DNA of 34,774 nt from NCBI GenBank assembly GCA_947258365.1, contig CAMYIK010000006.1, positions 1 to 34,774 of the forward strand, in the 5' to 3' direction. The translations under genes and the position numbers were made by a program. This DNA comes from an uncultured Thermoleophilia bacterium (GTDB taxonomy: Bacteria > Actinomycetota > Thermoleophilia > Miltoncostaeales > Miltoncostaeaceae). Shown one piece after another: positions 1-7,953 of the stretch. The number at the start of each line of letters is the position of its first letter. Within the stretch, counting starts at the first letter, position 1. Below the pieces are notes generated by a model. That model ran no database searches. It was given only the letters and a program-made list of their open reading frames with translations, and was not told where the DNA came from.

Positions 1-140
1 GTGTCTTGTTCGGTTCGGATGAGCCCTGGTCCGACTTCATGAGCGAGTACTGGAAGATCGAGGGCGCACCCGTCTCCGAAGAGCTGAAGCGAATGGTCTT
101 CAGAGAGAACTTCGAGAAGCTCCACGGGGACCGCTGGTGA
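1..140 (+). CDS. Amidohydrolase family protein, C-terminal end only
   Basis: Reading from base 3, an open frame runs to TGA at 138-140 and gives about 45 residues. They include the stretches VLFGSDEPW and VFRENFEKLHG. A GSD-xPW segment followed by a short helix of the form R-x-NFEKL is typical of the C-terminus of amidohydrolase_2 (ACMSD-like) metal-dependent hydrolases. There the Asp of GSD is a metal/catalytic ligand and the last helix packs on the TIM barrel. The rest lies outside the window, so the substrate cannot be judged. The stop overlaps the GTG start of the radical SAM gene (GTGA), so the two are probably translationally coupled. A close relative of the nitrilase-type enzymes of Nit1 clusters is not indicated; this is a different hydrolase family. 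Confidence 0.65.
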   Translation, partial: VLFGSDEPWSDFMSEYWKIEGAPVSEELKRMVFRENFEKLHGDRW

Positions 141-1291
141 ATCAAGTCGACCTCAAGACCCTCGCCGTCGAGCTGCAATCGTTGGGTGTCCGGACGGTCG
201 ATGAGCGCCCGCGGGAGGAAGTGCGCTCCGGCGGAGCCGGCCCATCCGATGCCGGTTTCCTCTGGATCGACGACACCCCGCTGACCGTCCCGGTCAATGG
301 CGACTACGTCGGGCGGTCTCCGTACGAGCTGGTAATGCACTCCAGCGGTCGTTTCGGGGAGCTCACGCGCAATGGGGAGGAGGTCGGTCGGGTACGGATT
401 CATCCGCGGCCGAAGATCTACGACCTTGAAACAGAGGACGGGGTGCCGTACTGGAAGATCGGGCTGATGCACCTCGACAGCCTCGCCTCGACGGTCATGC
501 AGCACTGCGTCTACTGGGGCACACACGAGCAGTGCCATTTCTGCGCCATCGGCACGACTCTGCTCAATGGTCGCACGATCGCCGTGAAGACTCCGGAGCG
601 CCTGGCGGAGGTTGCGGCGGCGGCCAAGCGGCTCGACGGCGCGAAGGACGTAACCCTGACCACCGGCAGCCCGAATCGAGTGGACCGCGGCGCGGATTAC
701 ATGACGCGTGTGGCCGCCGCGATTCGGGAGGCGGCTGACCTTCCGGTTCAGGTTCAGATCGAACCGCCCGATGACCTCGGCTGGTTTGGGCGGATGAAGG
801 ATGCCGGCGTCGAGGCGCTGGGGCTCCACCTCGAGGTCTGGGACGAGGAGGTGCTCGCCCGCGTCGCTCCCGGCAAGCATGCGCAGGGCCGGGACTACTA
901 CCTGACAGCGTGGGAACGGGCGGTCGACGTATTCGGACCAGGGCAGGTCTCGACCTACTTCATCCTCGGGCTTGGCGAAGACAAGCAGTCGGTACTCGAC
1001 GGGTGCCGCGCGGCTATCGATCGCGGCGTCTACCCGTTCGTGGTGCCCCTGCGCCCCGCACCGGGTGCAATCACCCAGACGGCCACGCCGCCTTCCGTCG
1101 AATACGTCCGCGAGGTCTATGAGGCCGTGGCGCCACTTTTGGCGGATGCCAAGCTCATGAGCCAGAACGCGCGCGCGGGCTGCGTCCGCTGTCAGGCGTG
1201 CTCGGCGCTCTCAACCTTCGAGCAGGCCTTCGGGAACGAACGGAACAACGACCCCGAGCCGACGCCGCTCGTGGGGCCGGCGGCGGCGTGA
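137..1291 (+). CDS. Radical SAM protein, MSMEG_0568/NitD family
   Basis: This 384-residue protein resembles the MSMEG_0568-family radical SAM proteins of Nit1 (cyanide/nitrile-associated) clusters. Cysteines C124, C133 and C136 (HCVYW...QCHFC) look like the iron-sulfur ligands, with spacing C-x8-C-x2-C rather than the canonical C-x3-C-x2-C. A second trio, C349, C352 and C355 (CVRCQAC), near the end may bind an auxiliary cluster. The middle shows radical-SAM barrel features: TLTTGSPN near 173-180 and the paired strands VQIEPP and LGLHLEVW. Start: GTG overlapping the upstream stop. The next gene, an acetyltransferase of the family that travels with it, starts inside this gene's last codons. The reaction is not known to me. 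The family is assigned from its neighbours plus sequence, and the cofactor from the cysteines. Confidence 0.82.
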   Translation: MNQVDLKTLAVELQSLGVRTVDERPREEVRSGGAGPSDAGFLWIDDTPLTVPVNGDYVGRSPYELVMHSSGRFGELTRNGEEVGRVRIHPRPKIYDLETEDGVPYWKIGLMHLDSLASTVMQHCVYWGTHEQCHFCAIGTTLLNGRTIAVKTPERLAEVAAAAKRLDGAKDVTLTTGSPNRVDRGADYMTRVAAAIREAADLPVQVQIEPPDDLGWFGRMKDAGVEALGLHLEVWDEEVLARVAPGKHAQGRDYYLTAWERAVDVFGPGQVSTYFILGLGEDKQSVLDGCRAAIDRGVYPFVVPLRPAPGAITQTATPPSVEYVREVYEAVAPLLADAKLMSQNARAGCVRCQACSALSTFEQAFGNERNNDPEPTPLVGPAAA

Positions 1292-1770
1292 GGCCAACAC
1301 TCAGAATTGCCCGTTCCGACCAGGATCTGCGAGGACACCATGCGGTGCGCCACAGCATCTTCGTCGAGGAGCAGGGCATCTTCTCTGAGAGCGACCACGA
1401 CGAATGGGACGAGAGCGCCCTGCAAATCGTTGCCGAGGTGGACGGGCAGATCGTGGGCGCCGTGAGGATCTACCGACTGGATGACTTCGGGCTCTGGAAG
1501 GGCGATCGCCTGGCCGTCTTGCCTCACGCCCGGCGTGGCGTCGGGATGCTTCTGGTCAGATTCGCAGTCGAGTCCGCAGGGGTGCGTGGCGGCTATCTGA
1601 TGGTGGCCAACGTCCAGGAGGCCAACGCCCGTTTCTTCGAACGCCTTGGCTGGCAGATGCGCGACCGACTCGACTACCACGGCCGACCGCACCGAGAGGT
1701 CTCCATCGGTCTGGGCGGTGCGGTCGCTGCCGATGTGCACAGCGCGGCCTTGGCGTGGGTCGCGGGCTAG
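1288..1770 (+). CDS. GNAT N-acetyltransferase, MSMEG_0567/Sll0786 (NitE) family
   Basis: This 160-residue protein has the Gcn5-related acetyltransferase fold: an N-terminal FVEEQGIF segment, a central IVGAVRIYR strand, an acetyl-CoA pyrophosphate-loop region near LPHARRGVGMLLV, and a C-terminal NARFFERLGW motif. In Nit1-type clusters a GNAT protein of this kind follows the radical SAM gene, as here. I chose the GTG at 1288, which overlaps the preceding TGA by four bases. A longer frame begins at 1198 but would lie entirely inside the radical SAM gene. The acceptor substrate is unknown. Its stop tetranucleotide CTAG (1767-1770) is shared with the stop of the convergent AIR-synthase-like gene. 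Confidence 0.82.
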   Translation: MRPTLRIARSDQDLRGHHAVRHSIFVEEQGIFSESDHDEWDESALQIVAEVDGQIVGAVRIYRLDDFGLWKGDRLAVLPHARRGVGMLLVRFAVESAGVRGGYLMVANVQEANARFFERLGWQMRDRLDYHGRPHREVSIGLGGAVAADVHSAALAWVAG

Positions 1771-2705
1771 TCCAACCCGAGGGTGGTCAACGGCTCGGTA
1801 GTGAAGTCCCAAACGACCTGCACGTCATCTCCGAATCCCATACGTACCTCAGAGGTGTCGTCGAGCACGCCCACGGTGGCGATTGAGAGCGCCGCGGCGG
1901 CGAAGCGCCTCTCGAGAGCCCCGGCGTCTCCGACCAACAGGAACCCATAGGACATGAAGACCAGTAGCCACCGTCCTAAGGGCACCGCGTCAGGTCGGGG
2001 AATGGCGTCGAGATCAATCGTGCAGCCCAGGCCGGTGCCTTCGAGCATCTGGATCAGGGAACCGATGATGCCAGGCATGGAGACGTCGCGTGCCGCCCAG
2101 AGCTCACCGGCTTCGGCCGCGGATGGGAGAAGAGCGAGATCGGCCGCTGCCCGATCGCGTCTCGGACTTCGCAGATGGCTGAAGAAAGGCATCGAGCCCT
2201 CGCCGCCAACCAGCTCGCCTTCGATGCAGATCGCGGCACAGATGCGCTCCCCTGCTTTGGCCCGCGAGATCCGCAGCGGAGCGGTGCAGCGTCCGACGCC
2301 CGCGACCGAGAGCGCACCGGCGGCCCCATCCGCGATCGTCGTGTGTCCACCAACCAGGGGGACGCCGTACAGATCGGCGCCTGCACTCACGCCGGCCAGC
2401 GCCTCATGGGCCAAAGCCTCATCCGCGACAATCGTGTTGAGCAGGGCGAGCGGGCGAGCTCCGGTGGCGGCAAGATCATTCAGGGTCGCGACGACGCCGG
2501 CGATTCCCGCGACGCGGGGCGAGTCGGCCACAAGATCCGGGGTGATCGCTTCGGCCGCGAGGGCGATCTGCTCCGCCCCGACGCTGAGCACCGCTGCGTC
2601 TTCGCCGTCGCCGCCGACGAGGCGTGCCACCATCTCCAAATGTCGTTTGTCGACCAGACCCGGATGGTTCCGGACTGAAGCAACCAACGAAGTGAGGTCA
2701 GCCAC
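1767..2705 (-). CDS. AIR synthase-like (PurM/ThiL fold) protein, Sll0787/NitF family
   Basis: The 312-residue product looks like a PurM-family ATP-binding enzyme: an acidic GEDAAVL segment near 34-40, NDLAATGARP at 76-85, VGGHT at 118-122, and a C-terminal VGD..ALERRFAAA region. PurM-fold enzymes phosphorylate or activate substrates with ATP. This subfamily (Sll0787-like) is known mainly from Nit1-type clusters, beside the radical SAM and GNAT proteins, which are its neighbours here. Unusually it is on the opposite strand to them, convergent with the acetyltransferase and divergent from the DUF1116 gene. The GTG start at 2705 directly abuts the GTG of the gene on the other strand, with no clear ribosome binding site upstream but a TAGCCT box six bases away, which fits a leaderless mRNA. 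The substrate is unknown. Confidence 0.8.
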   Translation of the reverse strand: MADLTSLVASVRNHPGLVDKRHLEMVARLVGGDGEDAAVLSVGAEQIALAAEAITPDLVADSPRVAGIAGVVATLNDLAATGARPLALLNTIVADEALAHEALAGVSAGADLYGVPLVGGHTTIADGAAGALSVAGVGRCTAPLRISRAKAGERICAAICIEGELVGGEGSMPFFSHLRSPRRDRAAADLALLPSAAEAGELWAARDVSMPGIIGSLIQMLEGTGLGCTIDLDAIPRPDAVPLGRWLLVFMSYGFLLVGDAGALERRFAAAALSIATVGVLDDTSEVRMGFGDDVQVVWDFTTEPLTTLGLD

Positions 2706-4088
2706 GTGACAAGGCTACGGGTTGCCACCGCGGGTCTCGATCTCCTCGCCGAGGCCGTTGAGTCTCAAGACGCGGACCTCACGCGTGTCGACTGGGCGCC
2801 GCCGGCCGCCGGGGATGCCGAGACGGTCCGTGCGTTGGTCGCGCTCTACGGCGACGACCGGGTCACCGAAGCCAACGGTGAGGCCGTGGCCCGACTCCAG
2901 GCGGCGGAGCCCGAGCTCGTTGGCGCGGGACGCGCCGGTGACCTGGTTCCCGGTCTTGAAGGGAAGATGGTGCTCCACGCGGGACCACCGATCGAACCCG
3001 ATCGAATGTGCGAGCCCCAACGTCTCGCCGTCGCGGCGGCGGTTCTGCTGGAGGGCTGGACGCCCGACGTTGACTCCGCTCTCTCGCAGCTGGACGCCGG
3101 TGACGTCGCGATCGCGCCGGCCCACTCACTCGGCGCGGCAGGCGCGATGACCGGCGTGATCTCCCCATCGATGGCCGTCTGGCATGTCCGCAACTCGGTG
3201 CACGGGATCGACGCCTGGTCGCCGTTGAACGATGGTCCGGGTGAGGCTTTCTGGCTCGGCGTCGCCAGCTGGGAGTCCGTGGCGCGTCAACGAGAGCTGG
3301 CGGATGTCATCGCCCCGGCGTTCGCCGCGGCACTCGAGAAGGTGGGGCCGGTGCCGGTCTTCCCACTGAACGCCGAGGGCATCGCGATGGGCGACGACTG
3401 CCACATGCGTCACCAGGCCACCACGATGCTCCTGCTCCGACACCTCCTGCCCGCGATGGCGGAGGCGGCTCCGGCCGCTGTGCCAATCGTGGCCAGTCGC
3501 CTCCAGACCAACGGCCACTTTGCGCTCACGCTGACAATCGCGGCGTGCCGGTCCGCCCTCGCGAGCATCCGCGGCATTCCCCACTCGAGTATCGTGACGT
3601 TCATCAGTCGGAATGGCACCGACGCGGCGGTCGAGGTGGCCGGGCTACCCGATCAGTGGTTCGTCGCACCCGCGTTGATGGTCGGGGACGCCTTGTATCG
3701 GCCGGGTTTCAGCGATGAGGATGCCGCACCGGACATCGGTGACTCAGCCCTCGTCGAGTGCTGTGGCCTCGGTGCGGCGGCGTCTGCGTCGAGCCCCAGT
3801 GTCGCGGCCTTCTTAGGGGGTGGGCTCGCGGATGCCGTCGCGCGTACCCGAAGCATGGAGCGCATCTGCCTCGCTGCCAGCGAGCGCTTTCGGATTCCCA
3901 CCCTGGACGGAGAGGGCACGCCTCTGGCCGTCGACGCCCGTGCGGTGGCCGACCTCGGCGAGACCCCTTTGATCAACACCGGGATTCTGCATGCCGCTGA
4001 AGGAGGACAAATCGGCGCCGGTGTCGCGAAGGCTCCGATCGAGCCCTTCCGCGAGGCGATCTTGGCTCTAGCCGCCGGCCTTGACTAA
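2706..4088 (+). CDS. DUF1116 family protein, AllG/YlbE-like
   Basis: This 460-residue protein matches the DUF1116 family in length and motifs: MVLHAGPPIEP at 88-98, MCEPQRLAVAAAVLLEGW at 101-118, a central GDDCHMRHQAT, a LQTNGHFALT segment, and a C-terminal NTGILHAAEGGQIGAG. The family includes YlbE (AllG), a subunit of oxamate carbamoyltransferase in allantoin degradation, which works with FdrA (AllF) and YlbF (AllH). Neither partner is in the window, so a carbamoyl-transfer role is only a family-based guess. Start: GTG at 2706, preceded by GTGAGGT about eight bases upstream, a credible ribosome binding site. The 3' end overlaps the convergent membrane-protein gene by 21 bases. Confidence 0.72.
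   Translation: MTRLRVATAGLDLLAEAVESQDADLTRVDWAPPAAGDAETVRALVALYGDDRVTEANGEAVARLQAAEPELVGAGRAGDLVPGLEGKMVLHAGPPIEPDRMCEPQRLAVAAAVLLEGWTPDVDSALSQLDAGDVAIAPAHSLGAAGAMTGVISPSMAVWHVRNSVHGIDAWSPLNDGPGEAFWLGVASWESVARQRELADVIAPAFAAALEKVGPVPVFPLNAEGIAMGDDCHMRHQATTMLLLRHLLPAMAEAAPAAVPIVASRLQTNGHFALTLTIAACRSALASIRGIPHSSIVTFISRNGTDAAVEVAGLPDQWFVAPALMVGDALYRPGFSDEDAAPDIGDSALVECCGLGAAASASSPSVAAFLGGGLADAVARTRSMERICLAASERFRIPTLDGEGTPLAVDARAVADLGETPLINTGILHAAEGGQIGAGVAKAPIEPFREAILALAAGLD
2712..2717 (-). promoter_or_regulatory. Putative -10 box for a leaderless AIR-synthase-like transcript
   Basis: On the minus strand TAGCCT sits six bases before the GTG at 2705. This spacing places the transcription start at or near the start codon. 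It lies inside the first codons of the divergent DUF1116 gene. The -35 region is poor (TCGAGA-like), so the call rests on the TANNNT match and its position only. Confidence 0.35.
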
Positions 4089-4568
4089 GAGTCTGAAGAT
4101 CGGCCTTCGCCCGCTGGCGATCCAGGTGGTGCCCACCTCCCGGACCAGCTCAACGCCCTCGGCGCGATAGGCCGCGAGCTTTCCGACCGCGCGCAGATCA
4201 AGAGCGGCGATGCCGAAGATCACCCCGCCCATGGGTGCGGCGATGGACGGCGAGAAAGTGAGCGCGACGATGACGAGCCCCGCCCAGACCGCGAGGGTCA
4301 GCGCCATCCGCGTTCCGGTGCGGCCCTTTGGTTCGACTTCGACGCCTGGCTCCGCCTCAGGAGCATCGGCCACCGCCTGCAGCAACCACCTGTGGCCACC
4401 GCGAAACTGAATGAAACCGAATAGCAGCGCCAGCACGAGGAATGGCACTGCGGAGCCCACGAACCCTGAGCCACCAATCGATGCGCCGATCTGGCCGGCG
4501 AGGCCGATCAGAACGCCACCGATACCGGTGATCCAAAGCTCTTGGCCAAGTGACGCGACCGGCCGCAC
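4068..4568 (-). CDS. Small integral membrane protein, function unknown
   Basis: A 166-residue hydrophobic protein with about four predicted membrane segments: one near 12-33 (ITGIGGVLIGLAGQIGASIG), one near 38-53 (VGSAVPFLVLALLFGFIQF), and two after a charged cytoplasmic-looking loop (EAEPGVEVEPKGRTG), namely MALTLAVWAGLVIVALTF and IAAPMGGVIFGIAALDL. The soluble C-terminus is short and basic. I do not recognise the family. The GTG start lies 20 bases from the ATG of the divergent oxidoreductase, so the two probably share a promoter region. The end overlaps the DUF1116 gene tail-to-tail. Confidence 0.6.
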   Translation of the reverse strand: MRPVASLGQELWITGIGGVLIGLAGQIGASIGGSGFVGSAVPFLVLALLFGFIQFRGGHRWLLQAVADAPEAEPGVEVEPKGRTGTRMALTLAVWAGLVIVALTFSPSIAAPMGGVIFGIAALDLRAVGKLAAYRAEGVELVREVGTTWIASGRRPIFRLLVKAGG

Positions 4569-4575
4569 GGCCTGG

Positions 4576-4581
4576 GATACT
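4576..4581 (+). promoter_or_regulatory. Putative -10 box for a leaderless LLM oxidoreductase transcript
   Basis: GATACT lies seven bases before the ATG at 4589. The position supports that ATG as the true start rather than the frame-open upstream codon at 4550, which would lie inside the divergent membrane-protein gene. No convincing -35 box or ribosome binding site is seen. Confidence 0.35.
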
Positions 4582-4588
4582 CGCAGAC

Positions 4589-5611
4589 ATGAGCACCATC
4601 GGAATCCCGGTCGACATCCAGCTCACCGGGGAGTCTCCCGGTGAGCTGATCGCCACGGCGCAGGAAGCGGAGTCGGCGGGGCTGGCACGCATTTGGAGTC
4701 CCGAACTCCAGCGGTCCGCGACCATTCCGCTCGCGATCGTCGCCGGGGCGACCGAGCGCATCGAGATCGCTACCGGCATCGCGTTGGCGTTCACTCGAAG
4801 CCCAATGGTCCTGGCGCTGGAGGCGCTGGATCTCGACCAACTCAGCAACGGCCGGATGGTTATCGGGCTCGGTGCCGGCGTGAAGCGACTGAACCTCAGC
4901 TGGCATGGAGCCGACTACGACCCGCCGCTTGGCCGCATGCGGGAGCTGTTTGACGCCCTCGATGAACTCATCGAGGCATTGGCCCAAGGCCGGGACGCGC
5001 GCTCGCCCGGTCGTCACTACGACATCGGTGTGGTGGGTTTCCGGCGCACCGCACCCGCGCCCCGCACGAAGATCCCCATCTGGTTGGCGGCGGTACTGCC
5101 AGGTATGGCCAGCGTGGCCGGGTCTCGGGCCGAGGGGCTGCTCGATCACCCGATCACCACGCCCGAGTGGCTGGCGGAGGTGCTTCGGCCGGCCATCGCT
5201 CGTGGCGCGGAACGGGCAGGACGCGAGGCCCCGAGCGTCGCGGGGGCGCTCACGTGCGCGGTCGACGATGATCGCGACCGCGCGATGCGAGCCGCGGCAC
5301 TGACCGTCGGCTTCTACGCGACGGTGAAGACCTATGAGCGCTTGTTCGAGATGCACGGCTTCTCGTCGCGCCTCAAGCCGATCCGCAAGGCCTTTCTCTC
5401 GCGTGAGGAGGACGCCCTCATCGACGCGGTCGGCCCCGAAATGACCGAGCGCTTTGCGGCGGCCGGTACCGCCGAGGAGGTACGAGAACGCGCTCGCGCG
5501 TCATACGCCGGCGACTGCCAACGCCTCTGGGCTACGCCACCACATCACCTTCAGAGCCCGGAAGACATCGCGCACTGGCAGACCGGAATCTGCCGCGCTT
5601 TTGGAAACTGA
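4589..5611 (+). CDS. LLM-class flavin/F420-dependent oxidoreductase
   Basis: This 340-residue protein has the bacterial luciferase-like TIM-barrel signatures: an early AQEAESAGLARIWSPE segment, RIEIATGIALAFTRSPM, the signature LDQLSNGRMVIGLGAG, and GRMRELFDALDELIEAL. These enzymes use FMN or deazaflavin F420 for hydride transfer. The many close relatives in actinobacteria are often F420-dependent, but cofactor and substrate cannot be fixed from sequence alone. I chose ATG 4589 because a -10-like GATACT lies seven bases upstream. The last residues overlap the presumed start of ligD by 11 bases, so the two genes are likely co-transcribed although no functional link is evident. Confidence 0.82.
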   Translation: MSTIGIPVDIQLTGESPGELIATAQEAESAGLARIWSPELQRSATIPLAIVAGATERIEIATGIALAFTRSPMVLALEALDLDQLSNGRMVIGLGAGVKRLNLSWHGADYDPPLGRMRELFDALDELIEALAQGRDARSPGRHYDIGVVGFRRTAPAPRTKIPIWLAAVLPGMASVAGSRAEGLLDHPITTPEWLAEVLRPAIARGAERAGREAPSVAGALTCAVDDDRDRAMRAAALTVGFYATVKTYERLFEMHGFSSRLKPIRKAFLSREEDALIDAVGPEMTERFAAAGTAEEVRERARASYAGDCQRLWATPPHHLQSPEDIAHWQTGICRAFGN

Positions 5612-7928
5612 CCTCGAGGAATACGGGCGCAAGCGTGACTTCGGCGAAACGCCGGAGCCTCGGCCGGAACCGTTGGACGGACCGGCGGGCAATCGTTTCG
5701 TCATTCAGCGCCACGACGCTCGAGCGCTGCACTTCGATCTGAGGATCGAATGGGATGGCGTGCTCATCAGCTGGGCCGTGCCGAAGGGCGTCCCCCTCAG
5801 GACCGATGTCAAACGCCTCGCGGTCCAAACCGAGGACCATCCACTCGAGTATCTGACGTTCTCCGCGGTGATCCCGGAGGGCCAGTACGGCGCCGGTCGC
5901 ATGACCATCTGGGATAGCGGCACCTTTGAGGTGGTCGGGCGCAAGGAGGGGGAGTGGAAGCTCGTCTTCAGTGGCGGCGTCATAAACGGGGAGTACCACC
6001 TGGTGCGAACCGGCGACGCCGACTCCCGCGACTGGCTCATCTTTCGTGCCCGGGCGGCAGGCGAGGGCATCCCGGATCCGGGTCCGCGGTTTCGGGAGCT
6101 GCGTCCGATGTTGCCCCGGCTGGCCGATGAGCCCTTCGACAATCCCGACTGGTCCTTCGAGGTCAAGTGGGATGGCTACCGAACGCTCGCGCTGATCAGC
6201 CCGGATGGCAACGAACTGCGCAGCCGCAACGGGTTGGACATGACCGAGGAGTTCCCGCTCGGCGATCTGCGCCGCTCCGTGTTCGTCCAGGAGGCCATCG
6301 TCGACGCCGAGGTGGTCGTACTGGGCGAAGACGGCAGGGCGAGCTTCGGCGCGCTCCAGAAACGCGCAAGCCCCGCGACCCTCATCGCCTTCGACCTCCT
6401 CTACGCCGACGGAGTCTGGTTGCTCGACGAGGCGTGGGCGGTGCGGCGTGAGCTCCTCAGCCGGGTGATCACCCCCGAGGCCGCACCCCGGGTGCGGATC
6501 TCTGACGACATTCCTGCACGGGGCAAAAACCTCTTCGAGGCCGCCGCCGCTCAGGGCGTCGAAGGCATCGTCGCCAAACGACACGACTCGAAGTACCTGC
6601 CGGGCACGCGGACCGACAAGTGGCAGAAGATCAAGGTGCGCCAGACCGGCGAATTCGTGATTGGCGGGTACACGCTTGGCGAGGGCTCGCGGCGGAGCAG
6701 CCTCGGCTCGGTCCTCGTGGGCGAAGTCGTCGATGGGCGGCTGGAGCATCGAGGCCAAGTTGGCTCGGGCTTCACGTCGATAACCGCCGACGACGTGCGC
6801 GCCAAGTTGGATCCGCTCATCCAGGACGAGGCGCCGTTCCCGGGAGAGTTTCCCGTCGACGGTGAGCCGCGCTGGGTAGAGCCTCGTCTGCGCTGCGCGG
6901 TGAGCTACGCCGAGTTGACGGATGACACTCGCTTGAGGGCGGCTGTGTTCGAGGGCCTGGTCGAGGACCCGCCATCTCCGCCTCCCGGGGATCCTGAGAC
7001 CGAGCGAGTCGTTGTGGATGGAGACCGCCAGATCCGGCTCACGAATCTCACCAAGCCCTACTGGGGTCCGGAAGGCATCACCAAGGGCGACCTGATCGAT
7101 CACTACGCGGCGGTGTCTGAGGCGCTCGTGCCTCACCTGGCCGGCCGCGCCATGATCCTGAAGCGGTACCCCGACGGGGCGGACGCCGAGCCATTCTTCC
7201 AGCACAACATTCCGACCGGGGCTCCGGATTGGCTCCACCGGGTGGAGCTGTCTCGCAGCGACAAGCCCGAGAGGGCGACGAACACCTACGTCATGGTTGA
7301 CGATCCTCTCGCCTTGCTCTGGGTCGTGAACCTCGGCTGCATCGATCTGAACCCCTGGCAAAGCCGCGCCGCCACACCAGACCAGCCGACGCACGTGCTC
7401 TTCGACCTCGACCCGATGGACGGCGTGGACTTCGCGCGGGTGGTCGAGGTTGCACTGCTCATCCGGGAGCAGCTCACTGCGCTGGGCCTGAGGGCCTACC
7501 CGAAGACCACCGGTGGCTCGGGGATGCACCTGTTCGTACCCGTTTCCCCGGGGCTCACCTATGAGGTCGTACGGCTCTTTGCATTCGCGATCGCGGAGCG
7601 CCTCGTCGGACTACGGCCGGAGCTGGTGACGACGAAGGTGCCCCAGGACCAGCGCGGCCAGAGGGTCTATATCGACTCTAACCAAAACGGGAGGGGGCGA
7701 AGCATTTCGTGCGTCTACTCGGTCCGCCCGCGGCGCGATGCCCCGGTCGCGACTCCATTGGACTGGGACGAGGTGACTCCAGAGGTGCTGCCAAGCCAGT
7801 TCACCATTGCCAATTCGGCGCGGCGCTTGGCCGACCGCGGCGACCTCTTTGCACCCGTGCTCACCGACCTTCAAGAGCTCGCTCCGGCCATCGGGCAGCT
7901 TTCTACCCGCTCGGGGGGAGGGGAGTAG
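5601..7928 (+). CDS. ligD: Multifunctional NHEJ DNA ligase LigD (PE-LIG-POL)
   Basis: The 775-residue protein has all three LigD modules in the order phosphoesterase, ligase, polymerase. In the 3'-phosphoesterase part, H38, H44, D46, R48 and H80 occur at the spacing known for catalytic residues of the Pseudomonas enzyme. In the ATP-dependent ligase, EVKWDGYR carries the adenylated lysine K189, followed by motif FDLLYADG and KWQKIKVRQTG. In the polymerase/primase, HVLFDLDP carries metal-binding D602 and D604, with TTGGSGMHLFVP after it. It acts in Ku-dependent double-strand-break repair; no Ku gene is in the window. The TTG at 5601 is inferred from the start of homology and overlaps the LLM gene; an earlier start would lie deep within that gene. 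This domain order differs from the POL-PE-LIG order of mycobacteria. Confidence 0.92.
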   Translation: METDLEEYGRKRDFGETPEPRPEPLDGPAGNRFVIQRHDARALHFDLRIEWDGVLISWAVPKGVPLRTDVKRLAVQTEDHPLEYLTFSAVIPEGQYGAGRMTIWDSGTFEVVGRKEGEWKLVFSGGVINGEYHLVRTGDADSRDWLIFRARAAGEGIPDPGPRFRELRPMLPRLADEPFDNPDWSFEVKWDGYRTLALISPDGNELRSRNGLDMTEEFPLGDLRRSVFVQEAIVDAEVVVLGEDGRASFGALQKRASPATLIAFDLLYADGVWLLDEAWAVRRELLSRVITPEAAPRVRISDDIPARGKNLFEAAAAQGVEGIVAKRHDSKYLPGTRTDKWQKIKVRQTGEFVIGGYTLGEGSRRSSLGSVLVGEVVDGRLEHRGQVGSGFTSITADDVRAKLDPLIQDEAPFPGEFPVDGEPRWVEPRLRCAVSYAELTDDTRLRAAVFEGLVEDPPSPPPGDPETERVVVDGDRQIRLTNLTKPYWGPEGITKGDLIDHYAAVSEALVPHLAGRAMILKRYPDGADAEPFFQHNIPTGAPDWLHRVELSRSDKPERATNTYVMVDDPLALLWVVNLGCIDLNPWQSRAATPDQPTHVLFDLDPMDGVDFARVVEVALLIREQLTALGLRAYPKTTGGSGMHLFVPVSPGLTYEVVRLFAFAIAERLVGLRPELVTTKVPQDQRGQRVYIDSNQNGRGRSISCVYSVRPRRDAPVATPLDWDEVTPEVLPSQFTIANSARRLADRGDLFAPVLTDLQELAPAIGQLSTRSGGGE

Positions 7929-7953
7929 GCGTCGGTGGCGAACCAAATCGGCG

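Noticed and set aside
5454-5600. Longer LigD starting at 5454
   Set aside because: The extra 49 residues lie inside the LLM oxidoreductase, and the catalytic residues fit the family numbering best with the start near 5601.
5532-7529. 665-residue open frame on the minus strand opposite ligD
   Set aside because: It mirrors the codon structure of ligD, is His/Arg/Val-rich with no recognisable motif, and is an antisense artefact of high GC.
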